Positions 1 to 12,700 of a stretch of DNA of 64,000 bases are shown here, in pieces (position 1 is the first letter of the stretch; each line of letters starts with the position of its first letter). A program made the translations under genes and the position numbers. The notes beneath the pieces are model-generated. The model did not search any database. It saw only the letters and a list, made by a program, of their open reading frames with translations, and had not been told where the DNA came from. Origin of the DNA: Volvox africanus (lineage: Eukaryota > Chlorophyta > Chlorophyceae > Chlamydomonadales > Volvocaceae); contig BSDZ01000008.1 of the NCBI GenBank assembly GCA_030268105.1, forward strand, positions 2,542,001-2,606,000, written 5' to 3'.

Positions 1-2888
1 ACGGGGGCTCAGCATTCACATGCACTCAGTGTCCCAGTTCGCATCTCTGATTAGTCAAGTGCGCATATTCTTGCAGCGCATGTCCATGGACGTGCGTCCA
101 CGGTCCATCAGCGCCCGCATATGTCTATAGGACTCAATACGGCCAAAAGGCCGGCTCCGATATCGGCAGAGTTTTCGTCTTAGGAGTCTCCGCAGTGTTT
201 TGTCCGCCTCACTACCTCACTACCTCACTACCTCATCGTACTTATGATCTTGCTGATAGAGTCCTGTCTCTCTCACGGAATATCGCTTTCTAGGCTAGAG
301 CCCAACATGTTAGATGCCTGTGAATGCAATGACCGACGCTGTGACAGCCGCTGGGCCAGCGGTGACCAGCTTGCCATGCAAGCAAGTGCCAACTCTCGTC
401 CGTCGGGGATTGCAGGATGCCGCGCCGGTGCGCTCTATGGACAAGTCCCTCATTGTTGAAAACTACAAGCCGTACGGTGTGGGCTACACGGGACGCAAGA
501 CCTGACCTCGTAACCATGCTTGCGTGATGTAGCCCCCTCAAGCGGAACCTCTCCGGCTTAGCTGCAGATAGCTAGCGACACGTGGTAAGGATAAATAATG
601 ACCCAGTCATGCGCTGTGCACACGTAACAAAAGGTTTACTTAACCTGCTTGCTTACTGCTGAGATGCGGCGGCACAGCCGGGAGTGCACCAAGGCGAGGG
701 TGGTTGAGGATGGAGGTTCCCGTTTCGCCCAGCTGGGAATGGTTTACTCAATAGGCTCCTTTTATGGGAGGGCAGGGCCACGGGTGAGGGTGCCAGGCGT
801 GGCTGGGTGGTACGCAGTAATGGTGGTGCGTTCCGTCCACATGGGCTGCGGGGGCTAGTCGTGCACAGGGACAGGTCAATAAGTGGATGGGCGGATGGGT
901 CGATGAGCGAGCGCGTTCATGTTTGGTGCAAATAGCGAGAGCGATAGTACGACTTTAATAGGATATGGAAAAGCAGCATATTAAGGACTGCGATTACAGA
1001 TTCTTGATTCGCAAAGCATATGATAAAAGGGGCGGGTATAATTCCAGGATTTATGCGCATATTTTAGTTGCTGAGGCGAGAGCCCGGTGTGCATGTGACG
1101 GACATTCATGCACGGCGCCGTAAGTCGGGAAAAGATCAGGGCAGTACGTCTCCATCGGGCACCCTTGCGGCTGGTAATTGCTCACAGAAGGTATCCCTCT
1201 GGGCATCCTAGCCAGGTGCCGATACGATTTGACACACTTAACATTTATCTGCCTCTGCTTCTTAAAATATGACCTCCATGAGGCACAGTTCATGGGCTGT
1301 GCACTCAAGCATCATGCCATTGGGCTATGGTGGGACTTGGACTGGTTCCTTGGTCGGAAGACCCAACCCGCTGTAGCTCCTTAGGACGACCAGGAGTTCC
1401 GCATACGAGACAAACGCTGCTCCTCAAGGGAAAGGTGACTTACAGTGATGCAGATGAGACAGTGATGAGACATACTGTCAGGGGCGTTAGTTATCACGTG
1501 CATTGCAGCCGCAAGATAGGGGACCTTCTTGCACGCGGTGGTCGTTTAATGTGACAGCATGCAATCAATCCTTTTAACGTTCGGAGATGCATGCTGCACC
1601 AGTAGATGCCTAGGGCTTCCGAAGTCATACGGTGAAGGCGTGCACCTGAGCTGAGCCTGGGCGTGTCGGCATATGAAAAATGGAGAGGAGTAAAGTAATG
1701 GTGGATTCAACGAATTATTGGTAACCCCCATCGTATACTAATCTCTGGTGTACCTGGATTATCCTTTCACTGTATTTATGCAGCGAGGCGAGGCGAGTCT
1801 TACAGCGCACAGAATCTTTTATTAGCATTATGTTGGCCCGCCTGGGCCCACTACCATTAAGCCAGTTTTACGATCACGTGGTGGGATGCCCGTCGATGGG
1901 TACAACAGCCGAACCCTATTTCAGACGAGGCCAACAGATGGCCTCTTTCCTCTTCCTCTTAAATGTCACTAGGAGCAGAACACCCAAGAAGTATGGTGAA
2001 AGTCGTACAGGCCGCACCTTTCCCAACGCCCCAGATCACAACTGTCGCTATGGAGCAAGTGCCCTACGGGTGCGCATATGCCAAAATGTGAGCGGCATGT
2101 CCAGCGTGGCATCACACACCTAGCGGTCATCGCCCGTCGTATGTCCTCTCGCCAGCGCTCCCATCGCCCTTTTCCCCTGTACGTGGATAGTTTTTCGATG
2201 TACTTCACTAGCAGCTCAGCCCCTGTCAGGCCATGGACCTTGCATCTATGTTCCGATGAACGAGCCTTCCTTCCGCTAATACATACAGATTAGATCACTT
2301 CACAAGCTTCCTCCCAGTCGCCCCGGGCCCCCGACAAAGCATGTGATACCGGCTCCTGAACGCAAAACCACCTGACATTTCCTCAGTCTTCCCACCGGGC
2401 CTGCAGTCGCTACCCCAGCCCGTCGAAGAACCAAGATTTCGCTTCTAACAGTTATTCCAAGCAACGAGGTCTATATACCCTTTCCACGAGCTCTCGAAAG
2501 ACATGAGGGAGACGTATCACTGTTACGCGCCTGCGATTAGAAATGGCATGCTAGATGTAATAAGAAACATATGCACGATGCATTCACACCTACATGCAGA
2601 ATAAATGTGGTACGTCCCTGTCGTACCTCGCACTTGCAATCTAATCGCGTCTCACCGCACACGTCATCTAACTGCCTCACTGCGTTCCGGACAGAACTCT
2701 CCCAGCAGCAGCGACAGCCTTTCGGTTGTGCTCCTCAAGCACGGAATCAGGGATATACAGCAGCCGCTCTGCATCTTCTGCCGGCACCTGCCGTAAGCGC
2801 CACGCTACAAACGGCCCCACACCATTGCCACGTCGCACAATGCACAAATGCTCTTGATTGAACAATTTTCTATCCCTTACTGGTCATG
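1..2888. other. Region without a recognisable gene
   Basis: Nothing here translates into a family I recognise. Open frames are short, overlap on both strands, and lack a convincing exon chain. The only structured element is a short CACTACCT tandem repeat near 207-235. Part of the right edge may be 3' UTR of the minus-strand thiamine pyrophosphokinase gene that ends at 2889. Confidence 0.5.
207..235. repeat. Short CACTACCT tandem repeat
   Basis: About three and a half copies of an 8-base unit (CTCACTAC) lie in noncoding sequence. No function is implied. Confidence 0.8.
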
Positions 2889-5243
2889 TTACTTTCGCAC
2901 CATCGGTGCCACGGCTTCCGGCTTGTTTCCCGTGTCGACAGCACCCTCTTGCTCTTCCCGTTTGCGTGCCGCTGCCGCCGTGTGAGCCCACAGGGAATCC
3001 ATATTGGGGCCCGGCTCCTCACGGACCTCCGTGCTCCACAGTAAGGGCCCGTCACACGTGACTTCCACGTCGCTTTCCGTGAGCAGATTTGACGAAGACA
3101 CCAGGCCGCCCACGCTCAGCTTGGTAGCCGATACATTCCATTGGAGGCCAGAAGACGTGGCGATGACGGGGCCGGCGATGGGAATGAGGCCGCAGGTGGG
3201 GCCCTCAAACCTGGACATACAGACAGGCCGCAGCGTTCGCAGAATTGATCACATTGATTCCAAAGGACAGAGGATGCTCGAGCGGAAAGGAAAACGTGGG
3301 GGAAGTGAACTTGAGAGTGGAGTGCGGTGTCGCAGGCGGAGCACAAGGACGTGAAAACCAAGCAAGCTGATCGTGAAGCTGAAGGCAAGATGACGCCTTA
3401 GCGGGGCCCAAGACATGACCAACACCTAATAGCCACCGTTAACATACGTGTGCAGTCCAACGGAAAACCCAAACAAATGCAACCTTCTCCAGGCCCAGCC
3501 ATACATACCCACCTTCTATTCGGCGTGATGCGTGCTTTGCCCGGCCGTACCAGCCGTACCAGATTGCCGTCTCCCCAAAGAGTGATATTCAGATTGGAGC
3601 ATACGTGCAGCACGTTAAGGTTAGCCAACGTGTGGTCCAAGCGGCCGCCAAGGGCACCTGGGGGAGGAGGGTAGCGAGGGAGGTAACGTGGTGAAGATAT
3701 GGAACTCAACGGTGGAGGAACCTCTGTAACGCAACAGCCGTGTCCTTTATGCACCCGAAGTCAGGGATAGGAATGATCGCGTCCATGCTGCAGTAAGAGC
3801 CACAGTGTGGATACATTCGTGCCAAAGCAACGCGTAGGCCAATCCACAGATGATCTTCATTTTATTGCTGTAATCCCCTATCATCAGCTCATAAACCATC
3901 CTACCTAGGCAGCTGAAAGCGGCTCACGTTGATGCAGACAGATCACGCCATAAGTCACGACCAGGTCCCTCTTCTAATGGATACGAAAAGTTGTTGCACG
4001 ATTGAGTGCCCTGTTCATCATTTTCGTCTGATGGTAGCACAGCAGCGCATGGCATCTCCTTTCGCTATTCAGCCGGTGCGTAAATTCTTCTACTTCCCGT
4101 GCTTTCGCAGGGGTTTCCGGACCGTCACAGCGTCTACATCCCTCCCCCCGCACGCGCGTACACAGACATGTCCCTGTGCCTACCTAGTACCAAGATTTGA
4201 TGATTCATATCACGTTCGTCTTTGATGTATTCGTCCTGAATCAACCTGATGGCCTTCGTCAGGTCATTTGAATCCTGGTCTGATGACATATCTTTGAATG
4301 GCACCCCGTGCTGCTCATAGAACTGCCGCACGTCCTCCCTGACGGAATCAAGATCTCCAATTACGACATCGGGGATGTACGCCTTTCTTGATGAGGCGAT
4401 GATTTCCGTTTGGAGCCCCAAACCGGCTGCATTCTGCTTTGCAATCGCGCCGTCAGCGGACGCGCCACCGACAATGTGTGCTGCCGCCGTGTGTCCGGAA
4501 CCTGGCCCCGGCCATTGCTGAGCAAGCGTCGTGTCATCCTCTGCCATATCTCCTAACGCCACAGCCTTAACACAGGGCGGCGATATCATGAACGGCAGCT
4601 CATCGTACAGGCGATTGCAGCCGCCGTCCGCACATATCCGGACGGATGCTGCATTGGCCCCGGCATTGACCCCGGACGGGGGACGTCAGGACATTCGCAT
4701 TTGAGTTTGGGTTTGAATTGCCATACTGGGTTTGAAACGCCACGCCCAGAGCCGGTTCTTTCCGTGTGTTAACAGGAGGTTCAAGTTCGACCCAGATGAA
4801 AAATCGCATTCTCCTGCCCAAAAAGTTGCGATCCACATTGCGACCGGCTTCCCTGATCCTCAGTATCAACCCCTACCCATATCCCCGATCCAAACGATTA
4901 GCAAGGCTGTGCTGTATACCTAGATTGCATCGTCCATGCAAGTTTCTCAGCCTAACCACTGCATTAACTCACCGCGAGACCACGCATGCAGCAGACCCAC
5001 GGGCAGGATGTAGTTGAGCACAATTAGGTACACTTTCTGGCCGGCCTCCAGGGGTTCCGACCCAAGGAAGTCAGAATTTATAAATTGATCATAAGGAGCT
5101 CCAAGCTTGCCAGGGTCAGGTGTTTTGGTCTGCGTTGCAAAAGAAGCTGCCGCCGCAGCTCTGTGGTTACTAGCCGAGTCAGGGACAGGGATTCCCCCAC
5201 CAAAGCCAACAGTTCCCACGTCGGGTACGTGATTCACGCTCAT
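2889..5243 (-). CDS. TPK1: Thiamine pyrophosphokinase (4 exons)
   Basis: Transfers pyrophosphate from ATP to thiamine, making the cofactor thiamine diphosphate. Exons on the minus strand are 5243-4973, 4648-4184, 3657-3513 and 3210-2889; phases close to give 400 residues. Visible motifs in order: YLIVLN near residue 72, ICADGGCNRLYD at 95-106, PDVVIGDLDS ending at 192, DQDSNDLTK at 214-222, GALGGRLDH near 245, then the C-terminal beta domain with CGLIPIAGP and GPLLWSTEV. The acidic motifs bind Mg-ATP in this family. An Ala/Gly-rich insert of roughly 60 residues separates ICADGG from GDLDS and is longer than in the animal enzyme. The N-terminal 65 residues are low complexity. The start is the first ATG of the exon; a more upstream start is not excluded. 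Divergent from the R3H gene at 6028. Confidence 0.93.
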
Positions 5244-6027
5244 GTTTAATCCTGTGACGGAATATGGTGAAATGGATGACGCACGGGGCCGGGTATGGCG
5301 TAAGCCTCCTGCAAAAGAAGTCCCGCTCTCTGTTAGGGTCTGCCATGGTGCTGCCCTAAGGCGAAGGAAAGCCCTAAAGACTCTGGCTCTTGCCAGCTGG
5401 GTTTATATTTACTACAAGCATTTAAAGCGGGAACGATGAGTTCCTGCGGGGCAAAAAGTCGTAAAGCTTCCGACAATTGCAACTCCGATGCGAGCCTTTT
5501 GCGTCCCGAACCAGAAACAGTTAAGATACATTAAGATATCAAATCTTTAACCAATTCTACCTTAGTATTTTGTAAATTGATTGTTCCGGCAAAACCCTTA
5601 ACCTGCCTGAAGCCTTGGCTATTCCAGCTAAACCAGGCCGCCTATGGGTAGGACTTGGATTTACAAAAGAGACAGTATACCGTTTGCTAGTTGTCCAATG
5701 ATGTTCAGGCTTCAAGGCCACAGCAGTCACGCTGCAACGCTGGCGGAGTATGGAGAAGCCTAACAGAGAGCGCATTTACGCATGTCAAGATGGTTTAAAG
5801 CATTTTGGTGCTTTTACAGCAAATGGTCGTCGAGATACTGGTTAATGCAGTGGCCGACATCGTATATATACGGCAGTTTCAACCTTGACCTTTCAGGATT
5901 GGTAAGACCTTCTACAGAATACCCCACATGGAAGTGTTCCCTTCTGCGCGGACGTTTTTTGAGATCTAAACTTTCCGTTGAAAAGCCTTGCTCTACTTCC
6001 TTAGCCTTTTTCATCGCCATTCCCAAA
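5244..6027. promoter_or_regulatory. Divergent intergenic region between TPK and R3H genes
   Basis: About 780 bases separate the start codons of two outward-facing genes, so promoters and 5' UTRs of both must lie here. An open frame continues upstream of the R3H start, but nothing in it looks conserved. I see no clear TATA element. Confidence 0.5.
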
Positions 6028-8317
6028 ATGGCAGCACATGCACCATACCTTATGCCCGACGGGCGCAGTTTAGGACAATATCTCGCTCAGGAGCGTGAGC
6101 GCGAGCAGCTTCGCAGGCGCAAAGCCGTGCTACGCGGCAAGGACGTGCAGTTCGTGCAACTCATCCGCCAACGCACGACCGCTTTGTCGGACTTGGAAAT
6201 AGCTGAGCTCAAGGCTATGGAGAATGCAGGTGATTATCTGGGCTGGGCCCTTCGCCGCCATGGCCTAAGGGCAACTACGGGAAGCCCTATTTCCCCCTGA
6301 GCAAACACTCCAGCCATGCAATTGGGCCGCCAAATACTTAAGCGATTTCCTTACTGCTCAAGTATTACATTTTTATTCCCCGCGGTATCTTAAATTGAGT
6401 GCATGAAAACCGTAGGCGTTCGGCGCCGGCGCCGGTGGCTAAACGACAAGACGCTCCGGGACCTGGCAGGACCCCTTAGCGCAACTGACATGGAGGCCCA
6501 GTTTAAACCTGCTCCCTTTGGGGTGGCCATCCCGAGCCCTCTGGCCCAGGTTTTGGCTCCCGCGAACGCTGCCCTGTGGGACAACTTTCGTAGCATCGAC
6601 CCGGAGAAAGAGGCGCGGGTTCTGCAGGTGGGCCGCCATTCCAACGCCTAGACTTGCGCCATATGGGCTGCCCCAGCCGGAATCTTTTCCATGCAAGGAG
6701 CATTTCCTGTGCATCCTCAGGGTGATGTTATTTGCAATTTCGAGCTTCATGCATATTGGCTTGCGCAGCATGCTATGCCCCTGCTAGGATCTGTTTCATG
6801 CGTATGGGGCTCGCGCCTTTGCGCATACATATTGCTGGATGCGCCCTTATAGAATTGTTGGTTTTGGTTTTAGCCATACTCAGCTGGAGGTTGGGTGCGG
6901 CTGTTCTCCAGTTATCGTAGGGCCGCCACCCAGCAGGTCCTGCGGCTGATATGCTTGCTCTTTAAGAACCATGTGTAACGGTGAGGAGGTGAACTTCTGG
7001 AACACCGCTGCAGAAATGGGTGGCTCATCAGCGGGAGTCCGCACCGCGGCGGCAACGGCCCATGACACAGGCGGCCTTGGCATTGCAGCGGTGGGCGACG
7101 GTGAGCAAGAAGGCTCGCACCGCACTCAAGCGCGCCAATCCCTCCAGTGTCATGCAACTGGAGGTACAGATTCTGGACTTCTTCCAGCAGGTGGGGATGA
7201 GATGGGGGTAGAGGGCAGAAAGTGGCTTTCCTTCACTCAACGAAGCATCATTTCGGACCCTAAGGACCTCCAAAGTGACGAATCCTCAATCACCTCCGTA
7301 GTTCATTTTTACCTCCAGGCATTCAAGACGGGACGCCCCGCTAGGTTACTGTGCAAAAAATATCTGTCTCTATCATCGGCTGCCTGAGTCAGGCTGAGAG
7401 AACATGCCACTCCACCATCATCCGTGCACGTCTGCAGCAGCAGCAGCAGCAGCAGCTACTAAACCTCGCAAGGAATAGGTACCTACATACTTGCACGGTT
7501 CAGTCATCCCTGCTGCTTGCCTAATATGCCTCTTCAGGCCGGCCTCAGTGATCAGCTGCGTATTCCGCTTAATGATGCCTTCGCGCGGCTGTTGGTACAC
7601 GGCCTGGCGGAGTTCTATGGCCTCCTCGCCACCTCACGGCCGGACCCTGCCTCCAGAGGCACGACCGTTGTCGTGTATCGGCGCACCAAGCCAGCCTCCG
7701 ACGGCCAGCCCGACATCTCGCTGGTCCTGGGCACCGTCGTGGCGCCGCACCATCGGCCCCGTTCCGCGGCAGCTTCGGGTCCCAGTCCCAGCCCTAGCAG
7801 CTCCCGCCGCGTGGCTGCAGCATCCAGTGGGCCCAGCCCGGCCCGTGGGAAAGTCGCTGGGGCCAGTCCGGCGCGCAGCGGCAACAGCCAGATTTCGGCA
7901 TCCTCGCCTTTAGGAGCCCAAGTGCAGAGCACCGCGGCCGGTGCTGCCGGGCTTAGCCCTAGCCCCAGTCATGGGCGACAGGGAAGCAGCAGCAGTCGGG
8001 CGGTACTGGGTGCAAGCCCGCAGATGCGGCAAGCTGGGCGGACGGTGTCCGCGGGTGCAGGGGAAGAAGGCAGATCGGCATCTGGGCGGCGGCAGACAGA
8101 GGAAGGGCCAATAGATCATGAGATCACGTGTACTGACGTTTTGCTGGCGATGGCGGAGGTGGGGCAGATGGGGCTGAACGAGGAGGCTCTGCGGCGTTAC
8201 GTGCATGTGCACATCCACGGCACCATGGGCGCGGAGGGTCCACCCCATCAGCACCAGCACCACGCCCAAGCCCGGACCCAGGCGGGACAGCACTGCACGG
8301 CGGCAGTTGCGCGATAG
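6028..8317 (+). CDS. R3H domain protein, R3HDM4-like (4 exons)
   Basis: Predicted single-stranded nucleic-acid-binding protein. Exons 6028-6229, 6416-6627, 7089-7190 and 7538-8317 splice in phase to 431 residues. The N-terminal half matches the R3H-associated N-terminal domain as I remember it: a basic RRRRRWLNDKTLRDLAG segment at about 70-85 and LWDNFRSIDPEKEARVL before residue 138, comparable to the VWNDF...EERVL segment of animal R3HDM4. Exon 3 gives a basic helix ending LDFFQQ. The R3H core, NDAFARLLVHGLAEFYGL, starts near residue 184; the usual R-x3-H spacing reads RLLVH here. Residues from about 230 to 350 are a Ser/Pro/Ala/Gln-rich linker, and the C-terminus is His/Gln-rich. The cellular role of this family is poorly defined. 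The start at 6028 is the ATG just before the first conserved-looking stretch. Confidence 0.8.
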
Positions 8318-8390
8318 CGGCAACATGCAGTAAGGGCGCTGCATAATGTCACTTTTAGCCACTTTATGTGCGTACCGTGAATTTTTGTTC

Positions 8391-8395
8391 TGTAA
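8391..8395 (+). terminator. TGTAA polyadenylation signal of R3H gene
   Basis: TGTAA, the usual poly(A) signal in volvocine algae, lies 74 bases after the R3H stop codon. Confidence 0.6.
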
Positions 8396-9733
8396 TCCTG
8401 TTGGTTGTGATAGCGCAGCGCCATTTGCCAAGTATGAAAGTGGCTGTATCCCCCAACTTCCAACATCAGTAGGTACGGCCGTCATACCCGTGCTCGGTGT
8501 ACGGATAAAACATGTGGAGAGAACTTGGGATGGGTCTCGCCATCTCGCTGACTTGTTAGGGGAAATTGAGATGTTTCTCCGACGTGGGGAAGTATGCGTC
8601 CGTGCGTACGTCCCTTCACTGACTACGAGGAGGATGGCGGCCACGGCGGCTATGGCAACTCGCATGCATACATGTCCCTTGACCCCCATGTGGAAGGCTT
8701 GTTGTGTTCCTATGTTGGTCCCGGGCCTTTGGGACATCGCTGTCGGTTTGTTAAGGATTTGTCTATTGTGATTGTGAGACGGAGAGCGGCTGCCTCTGGG
8801 AAGTTTGGCGGCATTGGTCAAAGTAATGGCCTTAAGGTTTCTAGGTTGATGCTGGCTACCTGTGTGCTCCGGTGCTATTGCCGATGCTACCGTCAACGCT
8901 ACTGCCCGGGCGCCGGCTGCGGTTCACTCAATGGGATACCAGGCCACCGTCGTGGATGACCTTTGTCTAGGTGCGCTGTGCTGAGTGCATGACGTGTCTT
9001 TGGTTGGACGTTGCAAGCTCCTTCAAGTTTTGGACGCAGTTGATTAAAGGAAAGTTTATTGACGAATAAGCAATGGTCCCTCGACGATTGCCATCGAGCA
9101 GTAGGTTGGGTTGACTAGTGGTTGTCTAGGATGCGCGCCCGGCAAGTTTGAAGTGCTCATCCCTTTGCTGACAAATGATTGTTTGTCCTTTGACGCTCAA
9201 TCATAAGAGGACTGGCCGTCTACATGCATGACAACAACAATGAAGACGTCAGTGAAGGTACTCTTATGTAAGGCTGTTAATGTGCGTCTTCGTGCATTTG
9301 ATCAGGGATAGCACAACACCCTTCCTTGGCAACGATCTATATGGTTATCAACAACCGTCTATGACGGTCTACGTGCGTCTCCTTGTGATGGTTCGTCGTA
9401 GAACGCAGACGCACCGAGCTGGATCTTTAATGATGCCCTTGCCGATTTGAATGCTTTCACTCCTTATTAAGCTTCAGGCATAGGCACAGATAGGCAGACA
9501 TAGGCATAACCGAAGTCGCGATTCGAAGTTGGGATAGTCCGATCCCATATTTTCAGTATTTCTTCCAGGATCCGTTAAAAGGCAGGACTTCACGACGCTG
9601 CCCTCGTGAAGTCGTGGGCAACTGCCTGGCTCGTTTGTCAGTTGATATGTGCCGCCGTAACGGTCGTGTGCTAACGGTTTCTCGGAGGTAGGCATTCTTA
9701 TAGAGCTGTAGCCGTGGAATAGCAAATTTTCTT
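8396..9733. other. Intergenic region before tRNase Z
   Basis: No recognisable exon on either strand. A small inverted repeat (ACTTCACGA / TCGTGAAGT) lies near 9587-9612. The right end should hold the tRNase Z promoter. Confidence 0.45.
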
Positions 9734-12700
9734 ATGTTTCATTACCGTTGCCTTTTTCAGCGGTCCTGTCGCCCCTGCCTGCATTCCTCATTCCTGCGTG
9801 TCGCGACCGAACAAAGGATGGGAAAGGTGAAGGCACAAACCCAAGTGACGCCACAGACGAAACAGGATGGCAAGCGCAATCAAAATCAGTCTCAAGCGCA
9901 GCCACAGACGCAGCAGCAGCGTAACGAGCGCTCTGCCGGCGGCATGCGGCATTATTCGTCATACCTCCAGGCACGTCGCGTGTGCTTCATCTCATGCTTA
10001 AACTATTTTAACTTGTCAAAAACTTACTTTTATGTCGGTAGGTTCTAGCTCTCGACATCGACCATACCAGCCCATCGGTGCTTCTATTTTTTAACAGCGA
10101 GCGATACCTGTTTAACGCTGGCGAGGGGATTCAGCGGTTGTTTCGGGAGCATAAGATAAAAATTAGCCAGGTACGCCACGGTCGATTCTGCCCTTTTTCC
10201 CAGCACCCACCCCTGTTGGCCCTGCCAATAACTACCGCTGTTTGCCTGTTTGCATGCGCAGATCAACTCGTACTTCATCACACGCGTTAGCACCGAGACT
10301 TTGGGGGGTATGCCAGGTGCGTGTACGGGATCTCCGTCTCACCCCATCCCAAAGTCTGCCAGGCGTGCGCTGGATTCTGAACAGCTGTGTTTGCAACGTT
10401 CGCGTTCTATACTGGCCCTTACATGGCAGCGCTAGGCCTGTCTAAACGTCCTATTCTATGATTATGGGGGGAGGAGGAAGGTTGTTTGGAACTTAAGTCC
10501 AACGGCAGGTTTTTGGCGGCGTACATTCACCCGCTCCTTTGCCGCCAGCCAAAACATTCTTCCGCGAAGCCCTTGCGAGTCCTTGCGAGAATTGAGCCCT
10601 TTTTGATCCCTCCAGGCGCTGGGATTTCCTCCCTAGGGCGTTTCATCCCTTCCGTTTGCGCCTTTGCTAAACCCCCAGGCATGGCACTTTCCGTCACTCC
10701 GCCGGACGCAAGGGGCTTACTGGGGAAGCAGGCCGCATGCACCGTCAAAGGTAGGGCACCTGCCTACATTACAGCGGGGACCGTGGTGCGGTGCGGGGGA
10801 GGAGGTGGGCGATTGCCACCGCTCGCGATAACCCCCAGCCAGCTTGGTTATAGCGGTAATCGTATCAATCATGTTTGCAGCCCCTCATGCGGCCTCCATG
10901 TGATATGCTGGTCAGTGCGTCCGTTCTGCCGGTGCTCGGTTCGATTGTGTCAAACAGGCTTGGGAAGGACACCAGGCCTTGCATGGCTTTTCCCTAGCAT
11001 GATCACGCGTCTTTCGCATCCTCACTCGAGGCTTTGCGCCGCCCGGGTTTACACCAGCCAGTTCGGGTGCAGGGCGCGCACCGCCTCATCTCCTCTTTAC
11101 CCACCCGCCACCCGCCAATTTCCAACTCCCAAGACGACTGAAGCAATCGCTCCGAAACTGTTTTTACCACCTCTTCGAACTTCGTTAGGAACTTCGTTAA
11201 CTAGCTTCCTGGCCCCTTCGTCACCCGCTACTAGCGAGCAACCTACAACCCCCTGGTCCGTAAGGGGACCGTCTGCCCTGGCCGCCTTGCACCCGCTGTC
11301 CTCATCCTATTTTCGATTGATATCCCACGAACTCGATGCACACCATCACACCGCCACACCATCACACCGCCAGACCGCCACTACCACTACCACACTGACC
11401 CCCAACACCAGCACCACACTGCCGCCCCGGCTTCCCCCCAGGCCCCCCAGGTCTGGCTTCCTACGTGGCGGCGTTCCGGGGCTACATCAACTACGAGAAC
11501 ACGGTGGCAGTAGAGGAGTTTGGTGGGGAGGGGCCAAAAGGGCGGGGGGAACGGCGGCCGCTGTTGAACCCTGTGCGCGTTGTGTCGCAGGGGGATGGGC
11601 CACAAGAATGACGGGTCGGAGGCAAACGGCCGTCCCAGAGCAGCGAGGTTCTGGGGGGAATAGGAAGTGTGCACTGAGTCCGCGCATTGATCGAGCAGCT
11701 CCAATGGGGCCGGCGACTCGAGATATGCCTATGCCCGGGAATTTATCGACGCCCTCGGGACGCCCTGTGTTCTGGCTCCCACCTCCCCAGCTCCTGTCCC
11801 AGCCGCTACAAATAGACTTGCCGGCGGCGATCCCACTGCTATTCAATCCCACTGCAGAGCACTCCACTTCGGAGCCCGTGCTGAAGACTGACCTGGTCAG
11901 CATCACCCCCATCCTGGTGCGTGTGACCGCCTGGAAGACGCAGACGGCGGCAATAGCTGACGGCGACGGCGACGCTGATGGCCCAGCAGCCAAGCGGCAG
12001 CGCACGGACGCGGCAGGCAAGACGCCGGCACAGGTGGCGGAGCAGGACCTACAGGTGGGCCGTGATGATGGCACCTGGGATTAGGGACTGACGAACGCGG
12101 GAGGCTCGCCGGCCAAGATACTCACACGGCGGGTGAACGGATTGTTGCCCGGAGCAGGTCTTAGGAGCAGGGGTTTTCCGTGCCGTATAGAAGCCAGCGC
12201 CTTGACGAGGTCTTTACATCATGACCGTCCACACACCGTCACAAGTGCGTTAATCGTCATGGTACATGAAGGGACAGCATCCAGGAGGTGTCTTCATACT
12301 GTTCATAGTGAGAAAGCGCGGGCAGTGTGGGCTCGTGGGCATCTCAGGGATGACGCCGGATTGGAAAGTGGGATGGACAACGCCAAACGATGGGGCTGCT
12401 TCCCTCTTTGTGCTTCTCTTCATTTGGATGCTGTTCCTGGCGCTGACTGTTTCGTGACCTCACCTCGTGGGATGCCACGGCCGGCAGCGGCCCGCGGATC
12501 TGTCCGAGCCGGACGTGGCGGTGTACGCCATACAGATGGCAGGGCGACCCGGCAAGTTTATGCCGCAGAGAGCGCTTGAGCTGGGGGTGCCGCAGGGGAA
12601 GGTGAGAGCCGAAGGGGGTATCAAGGGAGGGACCAGGAAAGGTCGGGAGCGAGAGGGAACATATCTACATTAGCTTTTATGTGCTTCCTGAAGCTGCAGT

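Noticed and set aside
10486..11790. Long plus-strand frame (532 codons) upstream of tRNase Z exon 6
   Set aside because: Only 11791-12054 of this frame matches tRNase Z. The rest is low-complexity intron that crosses two exons lying in another frame.
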